Below the pieces are notes generated by a model. That model worked only from the letters and a program-made list of their open reading frames with translations. It searched no databases and was not told where the DNA came from. Below are positions 9,661 through 19,172 of a DNA stretch of 64,000 nt, in pieces (position 1 is the stretch's first letter; each line of letters begins with the position of its first letter). The stretch lies in the NCBI GenBank assembly GCA_026122225.1, contig JANEZZ010000802.1, positions 124,001-188,000 on the forward strand, read 5' to 3'. The position numbers were made by a program, and so were the translations under genes. This DNA comes from Heloderma charlesbogerti (lineage: Eukaryota; Chordata; Lepidosauria; Squamata; Helodermatidae).

Positions 9661-11830
9661 TCCAGGACCTGATTAACACTCATCATATGCTGCCAAATGT
9701 CTGAGAAAAGAGAAAGCTCTTATCTGGAGCCGAACCAGTGTAATGTAGAAAACCACTGAGCTGGCCAGAAATATACAGTAGGTGGTCCTAAGAAATAATC
9801 ATACATGGGGCAACTCCCTCTGAAATTAAGCCCCTAAATACAGATCATCAGCCCAATCTACTAGCCAATTAACATGGAGTGTTAGGGTTGATCACTTAAT
9901 TCTGTCTTATCTAAAGAAAGAATTATTTGCTTCAGGTTGATTAGCTGCTAAGTTGCTTGATCTTCAACGCTTGATCTCAGTTACTCAATCTTAATGCAGT
10001 CAGAGGCAAAACACAAGTGCAAACTAGCATATTTTGAATGTCAAGGTCACAGAGTTCCCCACTGTAGTGAAATGTATTTAAATTATAGTTTAATTTCTAA
10101 ATTCACATCTATTCATATATATTAGCATATGCAAATGTCATGCAAATTTGTTTCTTCAGGCGGGCCTAGGAGCCTATTCCCGAAATCTTCTAAGTACCCA
10201 GCAACACCCCTAATGGTAATGTTAAGGAAATTAAAAATAGGATAAATCACTATTGCAGGAAACTTGAACTTTTCCTCCAGGAACCCATTTTATGCTGTCT
10301 AGAAACTAACAGATGTGTGTGTGTGTGTGTGCCAAAATTGCATTTGCCTAGGGTGCCAAAATACCTTGCGATAGCCCTGTGTGCGTGTCATGTTGAGGTA
10401 ATTTGTGTGTAATTTGTGTTAGGTGTGGATGTGCATGAATGCATGTATGTCGGAGTGTGGAAATGAAGATGAGGGATGTGGATGTAGTCAGGAGGAAGAA
10501 AGTGTGGCGACCCACTTCAGCTTTGGCCCCACCCACCTTTTGCAAGGGAGCTTTCCATCTCTGGCATATGGCCCCTGGAAGTTTAGGCACAACAGAGTGC
10601 GGCCTTTGGGCTGAAAACCGTTCCCCACTCCTGCACTAAGCAGAACCTTGTTTTGCAGCCACATCTCAACCCCCACCCCCCATTTGGGAATATTCCATGA
10701 ATTACATTTTAAATTCAGTGTCTAATGGCTGTTTCATGCTTGCTTTTGAAAGTTTCTAGATGCCATGGTGGGCCCAGAATGATCACTGTGCATGCAAAGA
10801 GTAGACTTTTGTGATAACAGCCGAGCTCCCTAAATGGGAAGAGTTGACATTTGTAGGAAGGGTTGACATTTGTAGGATTTTTTTTAACTTGCATTAAATA
10901 TTTGGTTGACCTCTACATTGAAAACCAGCTTGAAGATTCAACATCTACATGCAATTGTATTTTCCTGCCCTGGACTGTCCAGAAAGTTTCTCTTGGCTTG
11001 TTTTTTGTTTTCTTTTGTTTCAAAAAGGGACCAAGTTTAAAGCGACATGCAGTGCCAAAGCTAGCAAACAGAAAGAGCTCCCCGCAGAAGAGAATGCTCG
11101 CAGTTTTGTTCAGATTGCTCAGCTGAAGTTTAGATCAGGTCATTTCCTTCCTCCTAGTTGGTGTGAGATAGCCAGAAATATATGTAAGCTCAGGGGAATA
11201 CTCTTCCAGGAGATGGATTTGTAGCAAGAGAGCCAAAATCATTTACTCTTGCTAACAGGAAACTTCCCCTGCCAGCAGTGTCTCAATAACGGCAGATTGA
11301 CAACTTCTGACTCTTTTGTAAATAAACAAGTCACCACTCATTCTGATTAGGGAATATCCAACATATATTGTTGTCTGACAAAAATTGGGATGAGGTGACT
11401 AATATATAATGTTAAGTTCTAATACATATAAATCTAATTAATTGACTTCCAAAAGTACTTGATACATTCTGAAAAAGACTATAATACGTATGTACAGAAA
11501 ACCAAAATCTATTTCATTATTCAAAACAAAACTAACCAAAATCAATTACAATGTTCAAAGTAAAGCCAAATATGTTTTGACCTAAGGATCTTCTTCAGTG
11601 GTCTCTTACAAAAATACCAAGTAAGTATATGCATTCATCCAAATGCAGGGTTGGGATACATTTACTTTTTAAAAGGGCGAAATATTTATACGATCTGAAG
11701 AGAAACCAGAGTATGGGACACATTTCCTTTTTAAACATATTCAATATATATACATTTTTTTAAAATATATCTTTCACCATCCTATATTTCACTACAGTTT
11801 CTTATGCAAACACAGCTAGTCATACCCTAT
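9661..11830. other. Intergenic, no gene seen
   Basis: No supported gene. A (TG)n run lies at about 10314-10332. The remainder is AT-rich with short chance open frames on both strands. Confidence 0.5.
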
Positions 11831-12010
11831 TATTTATTTATTACATTTCTATACTGCCCAATAGCTGAAGTTAACAAAACAAGACTTAAAACCATAAAAT
11901 ACAATAGCATAGTAAAATACTATGTAAAATACAATATAAAAATATCAAAAACTTTAAAACAGAATAAAGCTAAAGTAAGAAACCAAAGTAAAATCCAGCA
12001 GCAGTGCAAG
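11831..12010 (-). mobile_element. LINE 3'-tail fragment, minus
   Basis: TTATTTATTACATTTCTATA followed by CTGCCCAATAGCTGAAG, then A-rich sequence with repeated AAAATAC words, is the same type of reversed LINE tail as at 9308 and 59850. Confidence 0.5.
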
Positions 12011-12028
12011 GATCTTAAAATGTACTAA

Positions 12029-12362
12029 GGGAGTAATCCTGTGGCCCCTAGACAGCGTCTGGGGGTCCATAGGATACTTTGGATTCCTGGATCCAAGGTT
12101 GGAGCCAGTGCTCTGACCTCGGAACTCGGAATCCATGCTCCCCTCCCCCTCACAGCCGGCTGCTTCTCCGAGGTTGGAAAAACAACTTCAGAAAGTCGGT
12201 AAAGGGAGCGTCCCAGCAGGTGGGGTGGGGAGAATACTGAGGAGGCTGGGATACGAACTATCCCAAAGCCTCTCCAGCCGCATTACCTCCTCTTTTGAAC
12301 CGCTCCAGCTAGATGGGCAAAAAAGTCCGTCTAGCTAAAATGCAGAGCAGGAGAAGCAGGGA
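12029..12362. mobile_element. Long Harbinger-like non-autonomous element, right end lost
   Basis: TAA precedes the end GGGAGTAATCCTGTGGCC, and the next 90 bp align with the start of the element at 41337-41743 (ATAGGAT, then a GGAGCC and GTGCTC block). The inner right part (AATGCAGAGCAGGAGAAGC) is an inverted match to the right part of that copy. The terminal right end is not found, so this copy appears truncated. Confidence 0.5.
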
Positions 12363-12614
12363 GGTGAAGAACGACCTTTAAAAGATGATTGTATTTTGTG
12401 TGTCAGCATATTCATTTTTTATTATTTTTATTTTTTTATATATTTATTTGTACCCCACCTTTCTACCAAAAAATGGCACTCAATGCAGCTTACAGAAACA
12501 ATTAAAATTGGTTAAAATAATAAAACAATACATTATAATACAATAAAAACATAATTACAGGGAAAAAGGAGTATTAAAAACAGCACCCAACCCAACATGC
12601 CCACTTATAGGCTT

Positions 12615-12946
12615 GCTGTTGTTGTTGTTCAGTCATTCAGTCGTGTCCGACTCTTCGTGACCCCATGGACCATAGCACGCCAGACCTTCCTGTCCTGCGC
12701 TCTCTCCCGGAGCGTGCTCAAGTTCATATTCATTGCATCGGTGATGCTATCTAGCCATCTCATCCTCTGCCATCCCCTTCTCCTTTTGCCTTCAGTCTTT
12801 CCCAGCATCAGGGTCTTTTCCAGAGAGTTTTCTCTTCGCATTAGGTGGCCAAAATATTGGAGCTTCAGCTTCAGTATCTGTCCTTCCAGTGAGCACTCAG
12901 GGTTGATTTCCTTTAGGATTGACTGATTTGACCTCCTTGCAGTCCA
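12615..12946 (-). mobile_element. BovB LINE 3' fragment, minus, nested in L2-like element
   Basis: TTGTTGTTGTTCAGTCATTC at the left is the reversed BovB 3' end, and about 330 bp match the last tenth of the full element. Translation on the minus strand gives the C-terminal residues of the BovB ORF from WTARRSNQS to the stop, without a visible break. It is 5'-truncated. The end at 12946 abuts L2-like sequence. Confidence 0.9.
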
Positions 12947-13200
12947 ACAAAGAAGGAACAAACCTAGCCTCCCTTGGGAGAGAGTTCCACAGCCTGGGAG
13001 CAGCCACCGAAAAGGCCCTCAGGTCGCCATCCAACATGCCTCTGAAGGTGGCGGACTCAAAAGAAGGGCCTCTCCAGGAGATCCTAGGACCCAGGCAGGC
13101 TCCTATGGGAGAAAGTGGTCTTTCGGGTAGTCTGGTCCCAAGCCATAACCAGCACTTTGAATTCTGACTGGAAACAGACCGGTAGTCAGTGAAGCTGTTG

Positions 13201-13530
13201 TTACAAGGGAGATACGTACACCCTGTAACTGGCTTCAGGCAACGATCTGGCCATAGTATTGTGTACCAGCTGAAGTTGCTGAACAGTTTTCAAAGGCAGC
13301 CCCACATGGAGCATGTTACAGTTGCCCAAACGGGATGCAACTAAGGCATGGGTGACTGTGGCCAGATCAGACATCTCTTGGAATAGGTGCAATTGGCACA
13401 CTAGCCTCAGCTGCACAAACACAGTCTTGGCCACCACCAAGACCTGGGCATCCAGGTTCAGGGCTGAGTCTAAGAATACACCAAAACGCCGATCCTGAGT
13501 CTTCAGGGGGAGTGTAACCCTATCCAGCAC
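13201..13530 (-). pseudogene. Reverse transcriptase C-terminal remnant (L2-like LINE)
   Basis: A 109-codon open piece carries the conserved C-terminal LINE blocks LDSALNLDAQV, LATVTHALVASRL and GLPLKTVQQLQLV. The catalytic FADD motif lies upstream in a complete element and is absent here, so this piece cannot be functional. It belongs to the L2-like element 12410-13560. Confidence 0.65.
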
Positions 13531-13805
13531 AGGTTGAATCCCTGTTCCCTGATCTGCCTTTGAACTCTTCTGTCCTTATAATGTATTAAATTCACTACTT
13601 AACTTGAAAAGGAACTCTACATTCTAAAACAAAATAAGGAACCATGCCTTGAAATAATAAAGTAGTTGCAAGCCTAGTTCATGATACAGGGCATGGTAGA
13701 AAGCTGGCCAGTCTGCAATGTTACCATCTCAGTTCATAAATTATTGGGAGCAGATTCCAGTCTCCTAGGATACTCTGCTATTGACTTAAATGTTCAGAAA
13801 CAGTA

Positions 13806-14224
13806 TGCCCAGCTCAGTGTTAAAGCACATGCGTGCAAAAGGTCCAAGGTTCAATCCCCAGCATCTCCAAGCAGCACTGAAATCTGGAGAGTCACCACCA
13901 GTCAATAGATCAGGAGTAGGCAACCATTTTCAGCCATGGGCACATTGACAATTTCAGGAACTGTTCTGGGCACCACCACAAAATGGCTGCCATGGGAGGC
14001 ATGGCAAAGGACAAGTAACCTGCCCAAAAGGCTGAGTACTTATTTCACAGCAATCCCAACTTCCAGTAAGAAAATTAGTTATTTATTTTTTTTAAGTAGG
14101 AAGAGTAGGGCACCTTGGCGGGTGCCAAGAAAGTTGTCTGCAGGCTCATTGGTGGCCATGGGCACCACATTGCCCACCCCTGCAATACTCAATACTGAGC
14201 TAGATCGACCAGTGATAGATTCAT
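13806..14224 (+). mobile_element. tRNA-derived SINE, interrupted by hAT-like MITE
   Basis: CCCAGCTCAGTGTTAAAGCA resembles a tRNA A box region and GGTTCAATCC (13848-13857) is a good B box, so an internal RNA polymerase III promoter is present. The body continues to about 13910, is split by an inserted element (13911-14182), and resumes with AATACTGAGCTAGATCGACC. The same SINE family is at 25101-25287 (complete) and, reversed, at 26527-26640 and about 55770-55942. Confidence 0.7.
13911..14182. mobile_element. hAT-like MITE nested in SINE
   Basis: It starts CAGGAGTAGGCAACC and ends TTGCCCACCCCTG, imperfect terminal inverted repeats of the CAGGGGTNGGCAA type seen in hAT elements. The 8 bp on the left (CAATAGAT) and right (CAATACTC) share their first five bases and may be a decayed 8-bp target duplication. 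It carries no transposase and interrupts a SINE, so it inserted later. Confidence 0.6.
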
Positions 14225-14402
14225 ATACCTCTGAATACCAATTGCTGGAGAACAGCAGCAAGAGAGGGCTGTTGCCGCATGCCGTGCTTGTGGACTTCCC
14301 ATAGGTACCTGATTGGGCGACTGTTAGAAACAGGATGCTGGAGTAGATGGACCTCTGGTTTCCTCGAGCAGGGCTGAATTTCTTATGTTGCTATGTTACC
14401 AT
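14225..14402 (+). mobile_element. CR1-like LINE 3' fragment with TTCTTATG tail
   Basis: CCTCTGAATACCAATTGCTG, then CTTCCCATAGG and CAGGATGCTGGAGTAGATGG, ending in TTCTTATGTTGCTATG. The same sequence occurs reversed at 52262-52935, where more of the element, including CR1-like C-terminal coding sequence, is kept. Confidence 0.6.
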
Positions 14403-15442
14403 ACTTCAGTACAAAAACCAGGATTCCATCTTGACTTGCTGAACTAGGATAGTATCAAATGGTAGCCCCAGTGCTAGCACTAATGGAATTGCTGTAGCAT
14501 AAACCAATGCTTGCACAATGTAACTAGCACAACGGGGAAAAGTGGCGATTTGCAGCAAAAAGGGAACTATTTTTCTTTAAAACAAGGTGCACGGGGACTG
14601 ATTGCTCCCGTGACTGCTGTTTGGAATGGGCCCCCCTGTTCTTATCTTGTATGTATCTGGACTCTTGCATTTCATGGCCTTGTTTGACATTTTCTCTCTC
14701 TTTATGCACATATGTTTATGATAACACTTCAGGTATCTGACAAGGTCGACCCCGATCCACAAAAACATATGCCACAGTAAATCTGTTAAGTTTTTAAGGT
14801 GCTTTTAAAATGGTAAGGCAAATAGTTTTAAAATGGTAATTCAGGAAGCTCTGCAGATTCATTTGATTGTGCCAAATACAAAAGATCACCAAAAGATACA
14901 CCAAAGTATACAGGGACAAAGAAGCCATTGCCACCTTTCCTTTGAAAATATAAAACTAACAGTTACTCAAAATTGTCTCTGGCAGGTTAACAGAACAACA
15001 GAAGGGTAACCCTTGTTTATTTAATTTGAACTAAGAAGAACCTGCGTGAAATCCCCCAAATCAGTTTCAGAAGCCACATGCACAAAATCCAAAATATTGC
15101 CTCCCACCCACATTTCAGACATTTTCACAGAATAAATTATCGTCTATGCATGTGTGTTTCAGTTATTGTGGTAGCTACAGCCCAGCCTTATGATGAGGCC
15201 AAGACGGCTTGCCACTGTGCCCTTCTTGATCCTACCCAAGATAAGCAGCAGGCTGTGTCCAGTCAATAGCAACTGTCAGCAGAACAAAATGCATAGGAAC
15301 AGCAGCAACCACTTCCAGAGACCATGCCAACTATGCAGCATCTCCATCAGTCATAACACAGCATACAGGCAACTCGTTTAGTGACTGCAAAATGTGCAGC
15401 TCACAACAATGTACCCAGACAATTCCCTTAGGAAATAGTTGA
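14403..15442. other. Intergenic, no gene seen
   Basis: No recognisable gene or repeat family; only short chance frames. The 5' junction of the following CR1 lies near its right end. Confidence 0.45.
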
Positions 15443-17995
15443 GAGAAAGTACCAATCAACATACAGGAGGAGGAGCTTCGTAGCCCCATCGAGAGCATCT
15501 GGGTTGAAATAAATGGAGCAAAGAATAAAAGGAACCTGGTGGTCGGAGTCTACTACCGGCCACCCAATCAAGGAGAAGACAAGGATGAAACTTTTGAAAA
15601 GCAAATAGCCAATGTTTCAAGGAAGCATGATGTAGTAGTAATGGGGGACTTCAATTTCCCCGATATTTGTTGGGAGACAAATTCTGCAAAACATGGCCCC
15701 TCCAGGAAATTCCTGACTTGTGGGGCGGATAACTTCCTCCTACAGAAAGTAGAGGACGGAACTAGAGGATCGGCTATCCTTGACTTGATCCTAACCAACA
15801 GAGATGACTTAGTGGATAAAGTAGCAGTTACAGGAACTCTGGGGGAAAGCGACCATGTTGTACTTGAGTTCTTGGTTCTAAGGGAAGCAAAAGCCGAGTG
15901 TAGTCAAACGCGTACCCTGGATTTTAGGAAAGCTGATTTTCATAAACTCAGAACAATGATCAGTAAGGTCCCATGGCAAGCGATGCTAGCGAGAAAAGGA
16001 GTCCAAGATGGGTGGGAGCTTTTAAAAAAGGAAATTCTCAAGGCACAATCACAAGCAATTCCAACAAGAAGAAAAGGTGGAAGACAACAGAAGAAGCCAA
16101 TGTGGCTTCACAAAAAGCTTAGGGATGACCTGAAAACAAAAAAGGACACATATAGGAAGTGGAAAGAAGGCCAAGTAACAAAGGAAGAGTACAGGCAGAT
16201 AGCACAGAATTGCAGGGATGGTGTCAGGAAGGCTAAAGCTGAGAATGAGCTGAGGTTAGCAAGGGATGTTAAAAACAACAAAAAGGCTTTCTTCAGCTAC
16301 GTGCATAGTAAAAGGCAGAGGAAAGAAATGGTGGTTCAGCTATTAAATAAGGATGGAAAAATGATAACAGATGACAAAGAAAAGGCAGAGGTGCTCAATT
16401 CCTACTTTGGCTCAGTCTTCTCCCAAAAGAGGGTCTATGACCCCCCTGGCAAAGGCGAAGTACAGGCTGAAGGGGCAGGATTGCAGCTTGAGATCGACAG
16501 GCGTATGGTCAAGGAACACCTCATTACGTTGAATGAGTTCAAATCTCCAGGGCCAGATGAACTGCATCCTAGAGTCATAAAGGAACTGGCAGAAGAACTC
16601 TCAGAACCGCTGTCTATTCTCTTTGAGAAATCATGGAGGATGGGGGAAGTGCCAGATGACTGGAGGAGGGCTAACGTTGTCCCTATCTTCAAAAAGGGTA
16701 AAAAGGAGGAACCTGGGAACAACAGACCAGTCAGTCTGACATCAATCCCTGGGAAAATTCTGGAGCAGATCATAAAGCAATCCATCTGGAAGCACCTTGA
16801 CAACAATGCCATGATTACTCGAAGCCAACATGGATTTGTCAAAAACAAGTCCTGCCAGACAAATCTGATCTCATTTTTTGATCAAGTAACCTCCCTTGTA
16901 GACCGTGGGAATGCTGTGGACATCATATACCTCGACTTCAGCAAAGCTTTCGACAAAGTGCCCCATGATATCCTGATGAGCAAACTAGCTCGAAGTGGGC
17001 TAGATGAAACAACGATCCGGTGGATCCACGGTTGGCTACAGAATCGGACTCAAAGAGTGCTTATCAATGGGACCTTCTCAAGCTGGGGAGAGGTAACGAG
17101 TGGGGTACCGCAGGGCTCAGTCCTGGGCCCAGTGCTCTTCAACATTTTTATTAATGACTTGGAGGAGGAGGTGCAGGGAATGCTGATCAAATTTGCAGAT
17201 GACACAAAATTGGGAGGGATAGCTAATACTTTGGAAGACAGAAACAAAATTCAAAGTGATCTGGATAGACTGGAGCGCTGGGCAGAAAACAACAGAATGG
17301 CATTTAATAGGGACAAATGCCAAGTTCTGCACCTAGGAAAAAGAAACCAAATGCACAGTTACAAGATGGGGGATACGTGGCTAAACCACACTACGAGCGA
17401 GAAGGATCTTGGAATTGTTGTCGATCACAAGCTGAATATGAGCCAACAATGTGATGTGGCTGCAAAAAAGGCAAATGCTATTTTGGGCTGCATTCATAGA
17501 AACATTGCTTCCAAATCCCGGGAAGTACTAGTTCCCCTCTACTCAGCACTGGGTAGGCCTCATCTGGAGTACTGTGTCCAGTTTTGGGCACCACACTTTA
17601 AGAAGGATGCAGACAAACTGGAGAGGGTTCAGAGGAGGGCAACAAAGATGATCAGGGGACTGGAAACAAAGCCCTATGAGGAGAGACTGAAGGAACTGGG
17701 CATGTTTAGCCTTGAGAAGAGAAGACCGAGGGGAGATAGGATAGCACTCTTCAAGTACTTGAAAGGTTGTCACAGAGAGGAAGGCCAGGATCTCTTCTTG
17801 ATCATCCCAGAGTGCAGGACACGGAATCATGGGCTCAAGTTACAGGAAGCCAGATTCCGGCTGAACATCAGGAAAAACTTCCTGAGTGTCAGAGCAATAC
17901 GACAATGGAACCAATTACCTGGGGAGGTGGTGGGCTCTCCCACACTGGAGGCCTTCAAGACGAGGCTGGACAGCCATTTGTCAGGGATGCTCTGA
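15443..17995 (+). CDS. CR1 ORF2, N-terminally truncated endonuclease-reverse transcriptase
   Basis: The frame stays open from 15443 to the TGA at 17993-17995 (850 codons) but has no ATG near its start; GTG at 15539 is the first formal start and numbering below uses it. The C-terminal half of the AP-endonuclease domain is present, with GDFN at 36-39 and SDH at 104-106; the first catalytic blocks, including the metal-binding glutamate, are missing. Reverse transcriptase motif A is at 464-468 (YLDFS, D466), motif B from 522 (GVPQGSVLGP) and motif C at 552-555 (FADD). The conserved CR1 tail (PLYSALGRPHLEYCVQFWAP, RTRNHGLKL, RQWNQLP) is complete. The protein could not make an active endonuclease, but the absence of stops over 2.5 kb indicates a fairly young insertion. 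Confidence 0.9.
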   Translation, partial: EKVPINIQEEELRSPIESIWVEINGAKNKRNLVVGVYYRPPNQGEDKDETFEKQIANVSRKHDVVVMGDFNFPDICWETNSAKHGPSRKFLTCGADNFLLQKVEDGTRGSAILDLILTNRDDLVDKVAVTGTLGESDHVVLEFLVLREAKAECSQTRTLDFRKADFHKLRTMISKVPWQAMLARKGVQDGWELLKKEILKAQSQAIPTRRKGGRQQKKPMWLHKKLRDDLKTKKDTYRKWKEGQVTKEEYRQIAQNCRDGVRKAKAENELRLARDVKNNKKAFFSYVHSKRQRKEMVVQLLNKDGKMITDDKEKAEVLNSYFGSVFSQKRVYDPPGKGEVQAEGAGLQLEIDRRMVKEHLITLNEFKSPGPDELHPRVIKELAEELSEPLSILFEKSWRMGEVPDDWRRANVVPIFKKGKKEEPGNNRPVSLTSIPGKILEQIIKQSIWKHLDNNAMITRSQHGFVKNKSCQTNLISFFDQVTSLVDRGNAVDIIYLDFSKAFDKVPHDILMSKLARSGLDETTIRWIHGWLQNRTQRVLINGTFSSWGEVTSGVPQGSVLGPVLFNIFINDLEEEVQGMLIKFADDTKLGGIANTLEDRNKIQSDLDRLERWAENNRMAFNRDKCQVLHLGKRNQMHSYKMGDTWLNHTTSEKDLGIVVDHKLNMSQQCDVAAKKANAILGCIHRNIASKSREVLVPLYSALGRPHLEYCVQFWAPHFKKDADKLERVQRRATKMIRGLETKPYEERLKELGMFSLEKRRPRGDRIALFKYLKGCHREEGQDLFLIIPECRTRNHGLKLQEARFRLNIRKNFLSVRAIRQWNQLPGEVVGSPTLEAFKTRLDSHLSGML

Positions 17996-18079
17996 CTTGG
18001 ATTCCTGCATTGAGCAGGGGGTTGGACTCGATGGCCTTGTAGGCCCCTTCCAACCCTACTATTCTATGATTCTATGATA
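15443..18079 (+). mobile_element. CR1 LINE, 5'-truncated, long open ORF and intact 3' end
   Basis: Homology to CR1 is continuous from about 15443 (just after an in-frame TGA at 15440-15442) to the 3' terminus. The end is canonical for CR1: CCTTCCAACCCTACTATTC followed by ATTCTATG repeats. The 5' UTR, ORF1 and the N-terminal endonuclease residues are missing, which is the usual 5' truncation. No target duplication was found. Confidence 0.93.
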
Positions 18080-19045
18080 CAATGGGTTGGGGAACCTGTT
18101 TCAGCCCGAAGCCTGGATTCAGTTTTGGAAAAGCTCTTGGGGCCCACATTCCAGTGACAGGTGAGGCCAAAGGCAAAAGGATGTAGCCAAAGGCAGGGGG
18201 GTTGGGGCCAAAAATACCCCCAAATGCCAGCATATTGTAATTTAAAGCACTTGCTACCAATAACTAAGCCTCAGGAGAGACATTTCAACCTTTTAGAGTG
18301 GTGAAAGAAGCTGGGAAGCCACCAAATGATTGGTGGTTGGGGAAAGGGGAAGTTGGTGTGGGACTCGATGTCAGGAATGAATCTGAGCACGTGGAGATGT
18401 TTGGCAGCTTGGATTTGGAATTAGAATGGTAACAGCAAGAACAGAGGGAGGCACCCTCCATAGTGAGCCCAGATACGGCGAGACTTTCTTCCCAAGACCT
18501 TGACACACAGATGGCCCAGCCTGAACAGCTCCCCCATTCCTCCACCATGAGAACGCAAGTTGAGGAGGAGGAGGAGGAGGGCGAGGGGCATGACTTGAGG
18601 GATGCTAGGGTCCACTGCAGAGCAAAGCAAGAAAAGTTAGGGGCAGGGCTCAGATGCTCCGCCAGGTTGGCCACTCATGGAAGCCAGTGTAGGAGGGAGC
18701 CACCAGAGTAGTTCTTGCCTGCTGGCAACTTATCTAAGTTTCACTTCGTCTCCTCTATTGATATTTGTAGATCTGTGGATTAGCTGTTTCTATGCAGTCT
18801 GAGAGTTTCCGAGAACCTGCATTTGTAAAGAAGCTAGTCGTTAACTAATAGCGTTATCCTGAAGCCTTGCATTCCTGGTGTGTGTTGATTGCAAAGGGAG
18901 AGGATGTAAGGACATCCCACCAAGGCAAGATTTGGCCCCTGGCCCTGAGGGTTCCCATCCCTGACATACCACAATGTCACGCCTGCAAGACTCCAGCTAC
19001 ACAGGCTATCTCTTCTCCCACACCTGGGAGAGCAAAGGGCTGGAT
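18080..19045. other. Intergenic, unassigned repetitive-looking sequence
   Basis: No gene recognised. About 18385-18870 has a purine-rich (GAG)n core (18560-18580) and an arrangement that resembles the 3' end of a retroelement, but I see no coding domain or terminal repeat that would name it. Confidence 0.4.
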
Positions 19046-19172
19046 GTGCCTGATCTCGTCTGATCTCAGAAGCTAAGCAAGGTCAGCCCTGGTTAGTAAT
19101 TGGATGGGAGACCGCCTGAGAATCAGGCTTCCTGCATGGATCAGGGCCCCTTCCAACCCTATGATTCTATGA
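19046..19172 (+). mobile_element. 5S rRNA-derived SINE with CR1-like 3' tail
   Basis: Positions 19046-19124 match the 3' two thirds of vertebrate 5S rRNA (blocks GATCTCGTCTGATCTC, AGAAGCTAAGCA, CTGGTTAGTA and TGGATGGGAGACCGCCTG), including the internal control region that binds TFIIIA. The first 26 or so bases of 5S are replaced. The rRNA part is joined to CCTTCCAACCCTATGATTCT at 19149-19168, which is the 3' end of CR1 as seen at 18040-18079. A 5S head on a LINE tail is the architecture of SINE3-type elements. It is too short and divergent at its ends to be a functional 5S gene. Confidence 0.8.

Larger units (their letters stand above)
12410..13560 (-). mobile_element. L2-like LINE, 3' part, minus strand, split by BovB
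   Basis: From right to left this holds the C-terminal part of a reverse transcriptase ORF (about 13530-13201), a 3' region (about 13200-12950) and an A-rich 3' tail (about 12600-12410, reading TTTGTACCCCACCTTTCTACC on the plus strand). The protein piece has the blocks GVFLDSALNLDAQV, THALVASRL and GLPLKTVQQLQLV, which are characteristic of L2/CR1-type LINE C-termini. A BovB fragment at 12615-12946 sits between the 3' region and the tail, so the L2-like copy is the older insertion. L2 versus a neighbouring clade cannot be settled by eye. Confidence 0.65.

Noticed and set aside
10085..10150. Two ATGCAAAT octamers
   Set aside because: Short motif in AT-rich DNA with no gene nearby; expected by chance.
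19046..19124. A functional 5S rRNA gene
   Set aside because: The first quarter of 5S is absent, the 3' end is replaced by a CR1-like tail and no T-run terminator follows, so it is a SINE or pseudogene.
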